From Bacillus sp. NTK074B (lineage in GTDB: Bacteria > Bacillota > Bacilli > Bacillales > Bacillaceae_B): DNA of 64,000 bases. A program made the position numbers and the translations under genes. Shown one piece after another: positions 26,368 through 35,310 of the stretch; positions within the stretch are counted from its first letter, which is position 1; each line of letters starts with the position of its first letter. Below the pieces are notes generated by a model, which searched no databases, was not told the origin of the DNA, and worked only from the letters and a program-made list of their open reading frames with translations. The stretch is from the NCBI RefSeq assembly GCF_017303375.1, contig NZ_JAFKOH010000007.1, forward strand, positions 1 to 64,000, in the 5' to 3' direction.

Positions 26368-28014
26368 TTGTCGGAGATTTTACACACTACAGTAGGGGAA
26401 CTTCTTGAAGAAAAAGCACGAATTCAACCTGATATCGAAGCAGTCGTCTATGCAGACAGAGGTTTGCGATGGTCATATCACGAATTCAACCAACTATGCA
26501 GACAGGCTGCAAAAGGATTCATGAAACTGGGTATCAATAAAGGGGATCACATTGCCATATGGGCATCAAATACTCCAGAATGGTTAGTGAGCCAATTCTC
26601 CACAGGTAAAATGGGGGCGGTCCTTGTAACCGTGAATACCAATTATCGAACCGCTGAATTAGAATATTTGTTAAAGCAGTCGGACAGTCAGACGATTATT
26701 CTAATGGAAGGCTTCAGAGGTGCGCCTTATATAGACATGTTATATGAGATTTGTCCGGAATTGAACTCTTCCATGCCGGGGGAATTAAAGAGTGAAAAAC
26801 TTCCTTTTCTTAAAAATGTCATTGTTTTGGGGGAGAATTCCTATCCGGGTACATACAGTTGGGGGGATATTATAGAAAAAGGGAAGGGAGCGGATGACAA
26901 AGAGTTAGACGAAAGACTTTCAAGTCTTTCCCCCCAGGACGTCATTAATATGCAATATACATCCGGGACGACAGGATTTCCAAAAGGGGTCATGCTCACA
27001 CACTCCAATATCGTAAACAACGGTTATAACATTGCCGGGTGTATGAGGCTCACTCAAAAAGACCGTCTATGTATACCTGTTCCATTCTTTCATTGTTTCG
27101 GTTGTGTATTAGGTGTTCTTGCTTGCGTTTCCGTGGGAGCTACAATGGTTCCTTTACAGGAATTCGATCCTCGTCAGGTCTTAAAGACCGTACAGGATGA
27201 GAAGTGTACGGGTCTCCATGGAGTCCCGACCATGTTCATATCCGAACTGAACCTCCCTGACTTCGATCAATATGATCTGTCACACCTTCGTACCGGCATT
27301 ATGGCAGGAAGCAATTGTCCGATTGAAGTAATGAAAGGTGTCATGGAGAAAATGGGAGCGGATGAAATTACGATTGCTTATGGCCAGACCGAGTCATCCC
27401 CAGTGATCACACAGACGCGCACTCATGATCCGATCGAAGTAAAAGTCGAGACCGTTGGGAAATCACTTCCTAATGTTGAAGTGAAAATCGTGGAACCTGG
27501 TACAAATCGGGAAGTCCCAAATGGAGTCCAGGGTGAATTATGTACCAGAGGCTATCATGTCATGAAAGGGTACTTTAAGAATGAAGAGGCTACGAGGCTT
27601 GCCATAGACGATGAAGACTGGCTTCATACAGGAGATCTGGCCGTTATGGATGCCCATGGATATTGCAGGATTACAGGAAGGCTTAAGGATATGATCATTA
27701 GAGGCGGTGAGAATATTTACCCTAGAGAAATTGAAGAGTTCCTTTATTCCCATCCTAAGGTGTTGGATGTTCAGGTCATAGGCATCCCAGATGAGGTATA
27801 TGGTGAGGAAGTCATGGCTTGGATCATTCTCAAGGAAGGCCAGAACGCAACGTCTGAAGAAATCAGAGAGTATTGTACCGGCAAGATCTCACGACATAAA
27901 ATTCCTAGGTATATAGAATTCACTGATGCTTACCCAATGACAGCCTCCGGAAAGATACAAAAATTCCGGTTAAGAGAGCAGGCAAAACAAACGGCCATAC
28001 CTAAAAGAAACTAA
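26368..28014 (+). CDS. AMP-binding acyl-CoA synthetase (fatty-acid type)
   Basis: Adenylate-forming enzyme of 548 aa that activates a carboxylic acid with ATP and CoA. Core motifs occur in order: YTSGTTGFPKGVML (A3), YGQTESSPVITQT (A5), LHTGDLAVMD (A7), GRLKDMIIRGGENIYP (A8, hinge) and ASGKIQKFRL with the catalytic Lys (A10). Length and motif wording resemble YngI-type medium/long-chain fatty acyl-CoA synthetases. The TTG start has AAAGGGGGA 8 nt upstream. It is monocistronic, with a cre-like site just past its stop. The actual chain length accepted is unknown. Confidence 0.9.
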   Translation: MSEILHTTVGELLEEKARIQPDIEAVVYADRGLRWSYHEFNQLCRQAAKGFMKLGINKGDHIAIWASNTPEWLVSQFSTGKMGAVLVTVNTNYRTAELEYLLKQSDSQTIILMEGFRGAPYIDMLYEICPELNSSMPGELKSEKLPFLKNVIVLGENSYPGTYSWGDIIEKGKGADDKELDERLSSLSPQDVINMQYTSGTTGFPKGVMLTHSNIVNNGYNIAGCMRLTQKDRLCIPVPFFHCFGCVLGVLACVSVGATMVPLQEFDPRQVLKTVQDEKCTGLHGVPTMFISELNLPDFDQYDLSHLRTGIMAGSNCPIEVMKGVMEKMGADEITIAYGQTESSPVITQTRTHDPIEVKVETVGKSLPNVEVKIVEPGTNREVPNGVQGELCTRGYHVMKGYFKNEEATRLAIDDEDWLHTGDLAVMDAHGYCRITGRLKDMIIRGGENIYPREIEEFLYSHPKVLDVQVIGIPDEVYGEEVMAWIILKEGQNATSEEIREYCTGKISRHKIPRYIEFTDAYPMTASGKIQKFRLREQAKQTAIPKRN

Positions 28015-28019
28015 ATAAT

Positions 28020-28033
28020 TGAAAGCGTTTCCC
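28020..28033 (+). promoter_or_regulatory. cre-like site in the 3' flank of the acyl-CoA synthetase
   Basis: TGAAAGCGTTTCCC matches the CcpA consensus at 13 of 14 positions. It sits 6 nt after the stop codon and before a terminator, so it may be a roadblock, may act on an unseen promoter, or may be fortuitous. Confidence 0.5.
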
Positions 28034-28037
28034 ATTT

Positions 28038-28069
28038 GGGCATTCCCGTCATGACAGGAATGCCCTTTT
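28038..28069 (+). terminator. Terminator of the acyl-CoA synthetase
   Basis: GGGCATTCC / GGAATGCCC stem with a 10-nt loop followed by TTTT. Confidence 0.82.
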
Positions 28070-28196
28070 GCAATTATTCCTATTCATATAGTATGAATAA
28101 CTGAAATTTTGTTGGTCATTTGATAAAATATAGAAAAGGTATTCTAAGTGTTTAACTAGAATAAAGTTATGTTAATTAGAGAGAAGGGGTTAAACT

Positions 28197-29072
28197 GTGT
28201 ACGTTTTTGTTTATGGTACGTTAAGAAGACATGAAAGTAATCATGCACTATTGAAAGAAGCAACATTCATGAGGGAGCAAGCATGGGTTGAGGGAGTTCT
28301 TTACGAGACCAATAGAGGATATCCCGCCCTTAGAGAAGGGGATGAAACCGTCTATGGAGAGTTGTATAAGATCAACTCCGATATATTATCAAAAGTGGAT
28401 GAACTTGAGGGTTTTTTGGAAGGGCGAGAAGACAACCTCTACATTCGGAAAGTAAAAAAAGTTTCAACTGATACAGGAGAATATGAAGCGTTTACATATT
28501 ATTCTGAAAACGAAGCATTATTTCAAGAAGAAATCCCTTCAGGAGACTGGAAGGTTCATCGATATCTGAAGGAGAAACCTGAAAGAACCCTTTATTTTGC
28601 ATACGGTTCCTGTATGGATGATGATCGGTTTAAAAAAGCCGGAGTAGATCGTTATTTCACAAACTGCCTTGGTGCCGGTGAATTGAAAGGTTATTCGATG
28701 AAATATCTCTTTCAAGTTCATGATGGAGGCCGAGGAGACATTATAGAAGATGGAGGGACAATGGAAGGTGTCGTTTATAAAATCCCACAGCAGGCAGTAG
28801 AATACTTGTTTGAGAGAGAGGGTGTGACACCGGGTTGGTACAGAGCCGCTTTCATTGACATTACAATTGACGGTACTCTCCATAAAGATGTATTGACCTT
28901 TATTGTAAAAGCGAAATATGAAGAAACATGCCCTCCCGATCATTACGCAAGGGAAATCCTTCGTGGGAGTTTTCCTCATGTAAGCATGGCTTACCATGAA
29001 AAATTACAAAAACAGTTAACGGAAATAGGTATGTCGAAAGAACAAGTTCAGAATCTTTTAAAGCGAAGTTAA
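28197..29072 (+). CDS. Two-domain gamma-glutamylcyclotransferase-like protein (YkqA type)
   Basis: A 291-aa protein made of two AIG2/GGCT-like domains. Each begins with the fold's signature strand: VFVYGTLR (residues 3-10) and LYFAYGSCMDDDRF (about 132-145). The fold binds gamma-glutamyl or amine-linked substrates through the YGxxx loop and a conserved Glu (ALFQEEI or DEL-x-GF regions). B. subtilis YkqA has the same duplicated architecture. The first domain is closer to AIG2 proteins, the second to ChaC/GGCT. GTG start with AGAAGGGG. Function remains undetermined; single gene. Confidence 0.85.
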   Translation: MYVFVYGTLRRHESNHALLKEATFMREQAWVEGVLYETNRGYPALREGDETVYGELYKINSDILSKVDELEGFLEGREDNLYIRKVKKVSTDTGEYEAFTYYSENEALFQEEIPSGDWKVHRYLKEKPERTLYFAYGSCMDDDRFKKAGVDRYFTNCLGAGELKGYSMKYLFQVHDGGRGDIIEDGGTMEGVVYKIPQQAVEYLFEREGVTPGWYRAAFIDITIDGTLHKDVLTFIVKAKYEETCPPDHYAREILRGSFPHVSMAYHEKLQKQLTEIGMSKEQVQNLLKRS

Positions 29073-29201
29073 ACAGGCATACTCAAATAGATGATCCGAT
29101 TCTGAAATGGTTTTCTTCTTTCAAGTTTGGGGTATTCATTGGTAAACGTCTAGGAATTTGAACTGACGGAACGAATCGTAGGAAGTGAAAAGAGGTGTGT
29201 G

Positions 29202-29828
29202 ATGGACTTTTTACTTGAGTTGGTGGATCGATTTGGTTATTTGGCCATGTTCTTTTTTAACTGGGTTGTGTTTTTAGGCTTACCGGTACCAAACGAACTT
29301 GCTGCAGCATTAGCCGGATATCTATCTGAATGGAGACATTTTGACCCGTGCACCTCTTTTTTCTGTATGTACAGTGGATTAATCTCTTATGGGATTTTGG
29401 CCTTCTTGAATGGAAGGTATTTTGGCTCAAAGGTGACATCTCGTATGATGAAAGGGAATAAATCAAAAAAACTGATTGTAAGTGGAGAGAACTGGTTGCA
29501 TAAATATGGCCCTTTAGCTATTTCGTTCAGCTATTTCATTCCCGGTGTCCGATTATGCATGCCTTACATTGCAGGTGCTTCAAAGGGAATCCCCTTTATG
29601 AAATTCCTTCTATATGCCCTTCCTTCCGCTTTCCTATGGGGACTTATCTATTTTCAGATTGGACGGTACTTTCCTAAAAGCTTTCCGGTGGTGTTAGAGG
29701 AAATGAGCGTAAAAGCGGGTATCTTCATTGCAATCCTATTGATCCCTATCTTTATATACGGATTCATCCTCTTCATGAAAAAAAGCACGTTTTCAACAAG
29801 ATGGAAAAAAGTAAAATACCGAAAATAA
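29202..29828 (+). CDS. DedA family membrane protein
   Basis: DedA/SNARE-associated family protein of about 208 aa, integral membrane. The N-terminal re-entrant region (FFNWVVFLGLPVPNELAAALAGYL) and the family motif F-x-PG-x-R (SYFIPGVRLCMPYIAGAS) are present, followed by two C-terminal helices. DedA proteins support proton-motive-force homeostasis and lipid-carrier (undecaprenyl phosphate or phosphatidylethanolamine) flipping; which applies here is unknown. GTG 29199 or ATG 29202 may initiate, sharing the GAGGTG site. Convergent with the following minus-strand gene. Confidence 0.88.
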   Translation: MDFLLELVDRFGYLAMFFFNWVVFLGLPVPNELAAALAGYLSEWRHFDPCTSFFCMYSGLISYGILAFLNGRYFGSKVTSRMMKGNKSKKLIVSGENWLHKYGPLAISFSYFIPGVRLCMPYIAGASKGIPFMKFLLYALPSAFLWGLIYFQIGRYFPKSFPVVLEEMSVKAGIFIAILLIPIFIYGFILFMKKSTFSTRWKKVKYRK

Positions 29829-29860
29829 TAAAAGACCGATGGAAGTGTGTAGTGTCTCCA

Positions 29861-30190
29861 TCAGCCTTGCTCATCAATTATAATGGTAAAATACCTCCCA
29901 AACATACCGATCGCTTTAACAATGATTCTTGAGCCATTCTCATCTTCATAGATCTTGCCGATCGTGTTAAACAGAAGATATCCCTTCTTAATATTTGATC
30001 CGGTTTCAATCAGAGTGGTGTACGAATTGTCATCAGTCATTTTCGTGCACGTAATTGATTCATGACATTCTATATTATATTCATTCAAGAGCCATGAGTA
30101 AAACTGTGCTTCACTTGGCCTATGGGTACTCATATAGACAAACAAAATGAAAGAGAAGGCCATCCCTATTCTGGTTAATTCTTTTTTCAC
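29861..30190 (-). CDS. Hypothetical exported or anchored protein (109 aa)
   Basis: An unrecognised protein. A hydrophobic N-terminal segment (IGMAFSFILFVYMS) acts as a signal peptide or anchor. The rest holds two cysteines (ECHESITCTKM), probably a disulfide in the extracytoplasmic domain, followed by beta-rich segments. No lipobox. It is convergent with dedA and divergent from the 67-aa gene. No pathway link is visible. Confidence 0.6.
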   Translation of the reverse strand: MKKELTRIGMAFSFILFVYMSTHRPSEAQFYSWLLNEYNIECHESITCTKMTDDNSYTTLIETGSNIKKGYLLFNTIGKIYEDENGSRIIVKAIGMFGRYFTIIIDEQG

Positions 30191-30398
30191 TGGTATCTAA
30201 CCTCTCCAAACGTTTAATCTCCTATAATATACCATATAAATAGATAGAAGTGACAGATTTCGAAAAAAAGATACAAAATACTTCTTGATCATCCATATGA
30301 AGTGAAACGAATCAGTTAGAATGCATGATAGTAGTTGAACTAATGAGCCTGTAAGAATATACTAGTAGCATAGTTCTCATTAAAAGGAGGTTATTGAT

Positions 30399-30602
30399 TT
30401 GATCCATAAAACTTGGACCGATCACCGTACAAATAAAAAGGTAAAGTGTGTACATACTGATGCAAAGAAATATACAGTCGCTAATGTTCTCACCGTTGGA
30501 AAAGAATACGACGTGAAGAATGAATCTGAAGATTACTTCTTCGTAATCGATGAGAGTGGCAAAATGGGTGGTTTTTATAAAGAGTACTTTGAAGAGGTAT
30601 AA
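30399..30602 (+). CDS. Small conserved protein (67 aa, DUF6501-like)
   Basis: A 67-aa soluble protein (MIHKTWTDHRTNKKVKCVHTD, ending GGFYKEYFEEV). The central VLTVGKEYDVKNESEDYFFVID pattern with Gly-Lys turn and aromatic pairs resembles short SH3-like or DUF6501 Bacillus proteins as I recall them; the match is from memory. The TTG start has AAAAGGAGG about 8 nt upstream and a strong terminator closes the unit. Function unknown. Confidence 0.75.
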   Translation: MIHKTWTDHRTNKKVKCVHTDAKKYTVANVLTVGKEYDVKNESEDYFFVIDESGKMGGFYKEYFEEV

Positions 30603-30612
30603 TCCCTCTGCC

Positions 30613-30654
30613 AGCTGATTTCTTCCACATTCACGGGAGAAATCAGCTTTTTTT
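30613..30654 (+). terminator. Terminator of the 67-aa gene
   Basis: AGCTGATTTCT / AGAAATCAGCT stem with T7. Confidence 0.9.
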
Positions 30655-30720
30655 GTTTTTCAAATCCTCACATCGCATCTCAAATGGCTGGGAAATTTAA
30701 TTTTAAACGGGGAGTAGAGT

Positions 30721-31626
30721 ATGAACGGATCCTATAGTAAACGAATCATATCCAATGAGGATAAACCTTCACTTGTTAAGCTATTTATAAAATATGAAAA
30801 AGAGGTATATGGTGAGATGCAAACGAGTGATGGGGAAATACAGGAGATCCTTGATTTCATACCGGCAGGGGATCGGATTGGACTATGGAAAGATGGGGAT
30901 CTGGTGGCGATTTCCATCTTGACAGAAAAAGATCACCGCTTACCTTCTTTGATTTTAGGCAAGCCTGATGAAAATCTAGGTATGTATATAGAGGAAATGG
31001 CAACAGAATTAATCAAATCAGCTAAAGCGCGAAAAGAACATATTTCCGATTCCAAAACGATCATCTTATCAGCAAATCTTGAAGTAGAGAAGAGGACTTT
31101 TGAGAAAATTGGATTTGCTCCGACCCGATACTGGTATCAGATGAAAAGAAATCTTGAAAGCTTGGAAAATCCGTCGATTCCTTCTTCTTATCGAATTTCG
31201 GAATTCAATCCTGATTCTCAGGCAGAGTCTCTGCATGAGACATTTGAGGAAGTATTCTCAGATCATTTTGACTATCATCCAACAGAATTGGAGGAATTCA
31301 TCAAGAGATTCCAACGGCCTTCATTTGATCCTACACTATGGTATCTCTTAAAAGAAAAAAACGATTTGATTGGATTTATCCTTTGTTCTGTTAATGAGGA
31401 AACTCAAATGGGGGAAATCTCCCATGTAGGGATCAGGAGGGACTGGCGTAGAAAAGGGCTAGCCCATCTTCTTCTGTCCTTCGCCTTTTGGAAGCTGTAC
31501 AAACGTGGAATGAAATCTGCAGCTCTATCCGTCGACAGTGATAACTACACCGACGCCACCATTGTTTACCAAAAATCCGGAATGTATGTTTACAGAGGAT
31601 TCACCCGATACGATATGAAAGTTTAA
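30721..31626 (+). CDS. GNAT family N-acetyltransferase with two GNAT modules
   Basis: A 301-aa acetyltransferase-like protein, about twice the length of a single GNAT domain. The C-terminal domain (about 155-301) has the acetyl-CoA-binding motif A: ISHVGIRRDWRRKGLAHLLL (R-x-x-G-x-G/A pattern), then VDSDNYTDATIVYQKSGM, typical of GNAT motif B. The N-terminal half (about 1-140) looks like a degenerate GNAT copy lacking a clear pyrophosphate loop. Substrate unknown. Good GGGGAG ribosome binding site. Single gene ended by a short-loop terminator. Confidence 0.85.
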   Translation: MNGSYSKRIISNEDKPSLVKLFIKYEKEVYGEMQTSDGEIQEILDFIPAGDRIGLWKDGDLVAISILTEKDHRLPSLILGKPDENLGMYIEEMATELIKSAKARKEHISDSKTIILSANLEVEKRTFEKIGFAPTRYWYQMKRNLESLENPSIPSSYRISEFNPDSQAESLHETFEEVFSDHFDYHPTELEEFIKRFQRPSFDPTLWYLLKEKNDLIGFILCSVNEETQMGEISHVGIRRDWRRKGLAHLLLSFAFWKLYKRGMKSAALSVDSDNYTDATIVYQKSGMYVYRGFTRYDMKV

Positions 31627-31652
31627 AACACCCGAACGGGGTGTTTTTTTAT
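31625..31652 (+). terminator. Terminator of the GNAT gene
   Basis: AAAACACCC / GGGGTGTTTT with a 4-nt loop followed by T7; it overlaps the stop-codon region. Confidence 0.88.
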
Positions 31653-31657
31653 TAAAT

Positions 31658-31744
31658 GGCTGTTTTTGCTAATATTGTTGTAATTTATATGCAGACTAAG
31701 ATTTGCAAATGCTCTGTCATTTAGGGTGTGGTGCAGGAGGGTGA
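31658..31744 (+). repeat. Dispersed repeat family A, copy 2
   Basis: Begins GGCTGTTTTTGCTAA and contains the core GCTCTGTCATTTAGGGTG followed by TGGTGCAGGAGGGTGA, shared with copies at 1-80 and 47.73 kb. The remaining 247 nt up to yojN hold no supported gene; the long minus-strand frame over them has no ribosome binding site and unlikely composition. Confidence 0.75.
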
Positions 31745-31991
31745 GTGTTGACAGAGCGAAATGATTTGTGACCACCAGTTTAAATAGAGTAAAGGAATAA
31801 TAAATAAATGCATCGAACGAAAAAGCATTGATCTGAGCAATCTTGATAGTTACATTGTAATAATGAAACACCGACGCTTGGATAGTTGATTCTCGCTGCA
31901 GAGGAAAGGACAAATTTGGGCAGACCCTTTGCAGTGGAAGCGCTATACCGTGTAGAATGACTAATATGTGAAATCGAAAGGATGTCAAATC

Positions 31992-32873
31992 ATGAATCAA
32001 GATATAAGCTTACCGGAATCGGTCACTCATACGATCAATCAAAGAAAACAAGCATTTGCCTCTACGGAACACCATTCTTTAATCGGTGAAGGTGGTTATA
32101 CGGCCAGTGAACAGTATATCATCGAAGACAGCATCATCTCTCTTTCCCTTGGGAAAAACCTTCTCCTTAAAGGACCCACGGGATCAGGTAAGACGAAACT
32201 CTCAGATACATTATCATCTATATTCTCTCAACCGATGCACAGTATAAACTGTTCGGTCGATTTAGATGCGGAAGCATTACTCGGATATAAAACAATTAGT
32301 GAAAAAGACGGGAAAAGCACCATTGAGTTTATTGAAGGTCCGGTCATTTCAGCCATGAAAAATGGTCATCTGCTCTATATCGATGAAATCAATATGGCCA
32401 AACCCGAAACATTACCGATTTTAAATGGGGTCCTGGACTACAGAAGAAGTATAACAAACCCATTTACAGGGGAAGTGATCAAAGCTGCACCATCATTTGG
32501 TGTCGTAGCGGCTATAAACGAAGGGTATGTCGGCACGGTTCCATTAAATGAGGCACTCAAAAATCGTTTTGTTGTCATTGATGTGCCTTATATTGAAGGG
32601 GAGACGTTAAGGAGCGTCATTGAAAGTCAGAGCAAACTGACAGACCCTAAACTCATCAGCCAATTCGTAAGTTTGTCATCTGACCTATTAATCCAAGTGA
32701 AAAACGGCCAGATTTCAGAAGAATCGGCCTCTATACGCGCACTTCTGGACGCCTGTGACTTGGCTCTGTACCTTCCTGCCAAGCGTGCGATACAGAGGGG
32801 AATCGTTGATAAGCTTGAAGATGAACGTGAAAAAGCGGCGATTCTCAATATAGCGGAAACAATATTTGAATGA
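31992..32873 (+). CDS. yojN: MoxR-type AAA+ ATPase (YojN-like)
   Basis: AAA+ ATPase of the MoxR/CbbQ/NorQ group, 293 aa, usually a metal-cofactor or protein-complex chaperone acting with a VWA-domain partner. Walker [12 protein letters not shown] (about residues 60-70), Walker [14 protein letters not shown], sensor 1 [11 protein letters not shown] and an arginine-finger region [10 protein letters not shown] are all present. It lies 10 nt upstream of yojO, the predicted VWA partner. The name follows B. subtilis YojN by resemblance; neither the client protein nor the stress condition is known. ATG 31992 has AAAGGATG upstream. Confidence 0.88.
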   Translation: MNQDISLPESVTHTINQRKQAFASTEHHSLIGEGGYTASEQYIIEDSIISLSLGKNLLLKGPTGSGKTKLSDTLSSIFSQPMHSINCSVDLDAEALLGYKTISEKDGKSTIEFIEGPVISAMKNGHLLYIDEINMAKPETLPILNGVLDYRRSITNPFTGEVIKAAPSFGVVAAINEGYVGTVPLNEALKNRFVVIDVPYIEGETLRSVIESQSKLTDPKLISQFVSLSSDLLIQVKNGQISEESASIRALLDACDLALYLPAKRAIQRGIVDKLEDEREKAAILNIAETIFE

Positions 32874-32883
32874 GGGATTCATA

Positions 32884-34803
32884 ATGCATCGATTTATACA
32901 ATTTAACGATGAAAACATCGATTCCTTTTTAGTGATGGAAATGGCAGATCTCACGAAAACACTTTCAAAGAATGCGGATATGAACTTAAAGTACGGTCCG
33001 TTCTCCTATTTGGACCTTAAAGAGGAAACGGTCTATGTCAGTCATTTCTGGGATCACCGTAAACGAGAAGAAGAAGTACATGGGTTGAAAAGTGATATCT
33101 ACTTAAGAACGATCGGTAATCTATACGAGACCGAAAATGAAGATGTCAGGCAGTACATCGATAAAATAAAATCCACTTCCGTTCCCCGTTTCGCCAAGCA
33201 ATTGTTTGTCATCGGAGAAGAAATAAGGTTGGAGGAAATTTGTAAAACAAAACGCCCAGGGACGAAAAAAACCTTTGTGACGAGAAGGGAATTATATCGT
33301 CAGCACTTTGAAGCCCAACTTAAAGTGAATATGACGAAGAGTGTGTTTACAGATGCTTTGTTTAATTCCATCTTCCTTCTTCTGCATGCTCAATCTCCTT
33401 TGGAACAACCGGTGAAGATTAACGAGGAGATTGATCTTGCCATGCCGTTTATTCATGGGAAAATCACCAGGCTCTTTGAGACACGTTCAACAGGTGATGT
33501 TGTGAGAATAGCACTTGAAATTGTTGAGGTAGTGGATGAAATCGTCCAAAAGGATATGTTGAACGAGTATTTCCATTTACCTGAGGACGTCTATGATACA
33601 GAAGGTCCGTTGAATGAGACATTTGAGGACATGAAAAGGAAAGATCCTCTTCAGAATCAGGATGTATTAGAGGAAGAAAGCTCGGGCGAAGAAGAAGTAA
33701 TGGATGAAGAATTTCGTACGTGGCACAGGGAAACCAGTGATAAAGGGGAATCATTCCTGCAATTCGATTTAGATCAAGGCTCACAGTCGGACCTCATGGG
33801 AGAAGGGGTCCGAGAAGGGGATGATGGCGACCAGGCATTAGCGATGGTGCAGGGATCTGCCCAGGAGACGGAGAGAGAGCAGTATCAAAATGTGAAGGCA
33901 CAAGAGCAGGAGAAAGAGGAGACTTTAGGTGGTCATGGTGATTATGGCAGAGAAAATCGTTTTGCTGTACCGCACTTCATCACGCCCACTGTGCCAACTC
34001 CAGAAGAAAGACATTCGTATAATCACAATAAAGGTCTGATCGCCCCTTATCAAAAAAAATTACAAAAAATGATCGAGAAGACACTGGAACATAAGCGGAT
34101 TCAGCCCCGCAGCGATTTGCATTTCGGAAGATTGAATAAGAAGCTATTGAGGTTCTTTACTGACGATAGCCCAAGACTTTTTTATAAAAAGCAAAATCCG
34201 TCTTCCGAAATAGATGCAGTGTTTTCTCTGCTCGTCGATTGTTCAGGTTCCATGTTTGATAAAATGGATCAAACCAAACTTGGAATTACTTTATTTCATG
34301 AATCGTTAAAGTCTGTTCGCGTTCCACATGAAGTGGTCGGTTTTTGGGAAGATACCAATCGTGCGACCAAAACCAGTCAACCAAACTATATGAAACCTGT
34401 TTTGGATTTTTATACTTCCTTAAAACCAGGCAGTGGTTCAGAGATTATGCAGCTTCAGCCGGAAGAGGATAATCGTGACGGATTGGCCATCCGTTTAATG
34501 ACGGAAAGGATCCTGCTTCGGAATGAAAAGCAGAAGTTCCTGCTTGTTTTCTCTGATGGTGAGCCTGCAGCTATGGAATACGAGCAGAACGGAATTGTCG
34601 ATACTCATGAGGCAGTATTGGATGCAAGGAAACAGGGGATTGAGGTCATCAATGTCTTTCTGGCTAACGGTGAAATTGATGAAGCTCAAAGAAGAACCAT
34701 TCAAAACATTTATGGTAACTACAGCATCCTCGTGTCCGATGTGGAGGAACTTCCTGAAGTGTTATTCCCCCTGCTTCGAAAGTTGCTTTATAAAAGTATA
34801 TAG
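32884..34803 (+). CDS. yojO: VWA-domain protein partner of MoxR ATPase (YojO-like)
   Basis: A 639-aa soluble protein ending in a von Willebrand A domain. The MIDAS motif D-C-S-G-S-M is visible (about residue 455), followed by further metal-coordinating Asp/Thr in the last 180 residues. Upstream of it lies a long acidic Glu/Gln/Asp-rich stretch (about 245-375), a hallmark of CobT/NorD-like proteins that bridge the ATPase to its client. The N-terminal region is helical and unknown. ATG 32884 has GAGGG; the TTG at 32866 is in frame but within yojN. Operon with yojN, closed by a terminator. Confidence 0.88.
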   Translation: MHRFIQFNDENIDSFLVMEMADLTKTLSKNADMNLKYGPFSYLDLKEETVYVSHFWDHRKREEEVHGLKSDIYLRTIGNLYETENEDVRQYIDKIKSTSVPRFAKQLFVIGEEIRLEEICKTKRPGTKKTFVTRRELYRQHFEAQLKVNMTKSVFTDALFNSIFLLLHAQSPLEQPVKINEEIDLAMPFIHGKITRLFETRSTGDVVRIALEIVEVVDEIVQKDMLNEYFHLPEDVYDTEGPLNETFEDMKRKDPLQNQDVLEEESSGEEEVMDEEFRTWHRETSDKGESFLQFDLDQGSQSDLMGEGVREGDDGDQALAMVQGSAQETEREQYQNVKAQEQEKEETLGGHGDYGRENRFAVPHFITPTVPTPEERHSYNHNKGLIAPYQKKLQKMIEKTLEHKRIQPRSDLHFGRLNKKLLRFFTDDSPRLFYKKQNPSSEIDAVFSLLVDCSGSMFDKMDQTKLGITLFHESLKSVRVPHEVVGFWEDTNRATKTSQPNYMKPVLDFYTSLKPGSGSEIMQLQPEEDNRDGLAIRLMTERILLRNEKQKFLLVFSDGEPAAMEYEQNGIVDTHEAVLDARKQGIEVINVFLANGEIDEAQRRTIQNIYGNYSILVSDVEELPEVLFPLLRKLLYKSI

Positions 34804-34809
34804 ACTAAA

Positions 34810-34838
34810 AGGACGACTGCATACTGTAGTCGTCTTTT
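34810..34838 (+). terminator. Terminator of yojN-yojO
   Basis: GACGACTGCA / TGTAGTCGTC hairpin plus TTTTT shortly after the yojO stop. Confidence 0.85.
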
Positions 34839-34984
34839 TGAATCATATAGAGGTAGTGGTCCGGTGGTTGGAGGATGAACGTATTTCAGTCTTCAGTATG
34901 AAATAAAATCAATCCTCCTTCTCATTCTTATGATATTCCATTCTAATAAACTGAATGTACTAAGTGAAAAGGGGGATTGGGATC

Positions 34985-35119
34985 ATGATCAATACTTATG
35001 AATACAATGCAACCATACAAGAATATCACCGTAGGAACCGCCAATTGAATCGAGAGGGGTGGAAACGGGAGTTACCTATATTTAAATATTATCTATCCTC
35101 TTGGTTTCAAAAGCGTTAA
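34985..35119 (+). CDS. Small basic aromatic protein (44 aa)
   Basis: A 44-codon frame preceded by AAAAGGGGGA at 8 nt. The product is basic and aromatic (MINTYEYNATIQEYHRRNRQ, ending YYLSSWFQKR), a composition unlike random frames. It could be a peripheral membrane or nucleic-acid-binding peptide. No family is recognised and no operon partner is evident; the antiporter gene begins 190 nt further on. Confidence 0.55.
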   Translation: MINTYEYNATIQEYHRRNRQLNREGWKRELPIFKYYLSSWFQKR

Positions 35120-35310
35120 AAGGTTTAGGATTTTCTTCACTGAGGAAAAATCTGTATACTAAAGAAGAATGGCTTTATGGTTAAAATAAGGTCATTCTTT
35201 TTTGGTTATCTTAATAGAGTGGGAAGGGCAGGTGTGTCTTTACATTATATAAGAGAAGTAAAAAAAACAATAGGGAAAAAAAGTAATATACAAGGGAGGA
35301 AGCGACGAGT

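Noticed and set aside
31938-31952. cre-like TGGAAGCGCTATAC upstream of yojN
   Set aside because: Several mismatches to the CcpA consensus and no supporting promoter nearby.
31623-32000. 125-codon minus-strand frame between the GNAT gene and yojN
   Set aside because: No ribosome binding site; it runs through a terminator and repeat A copy 2, and its composition is not protein-like.
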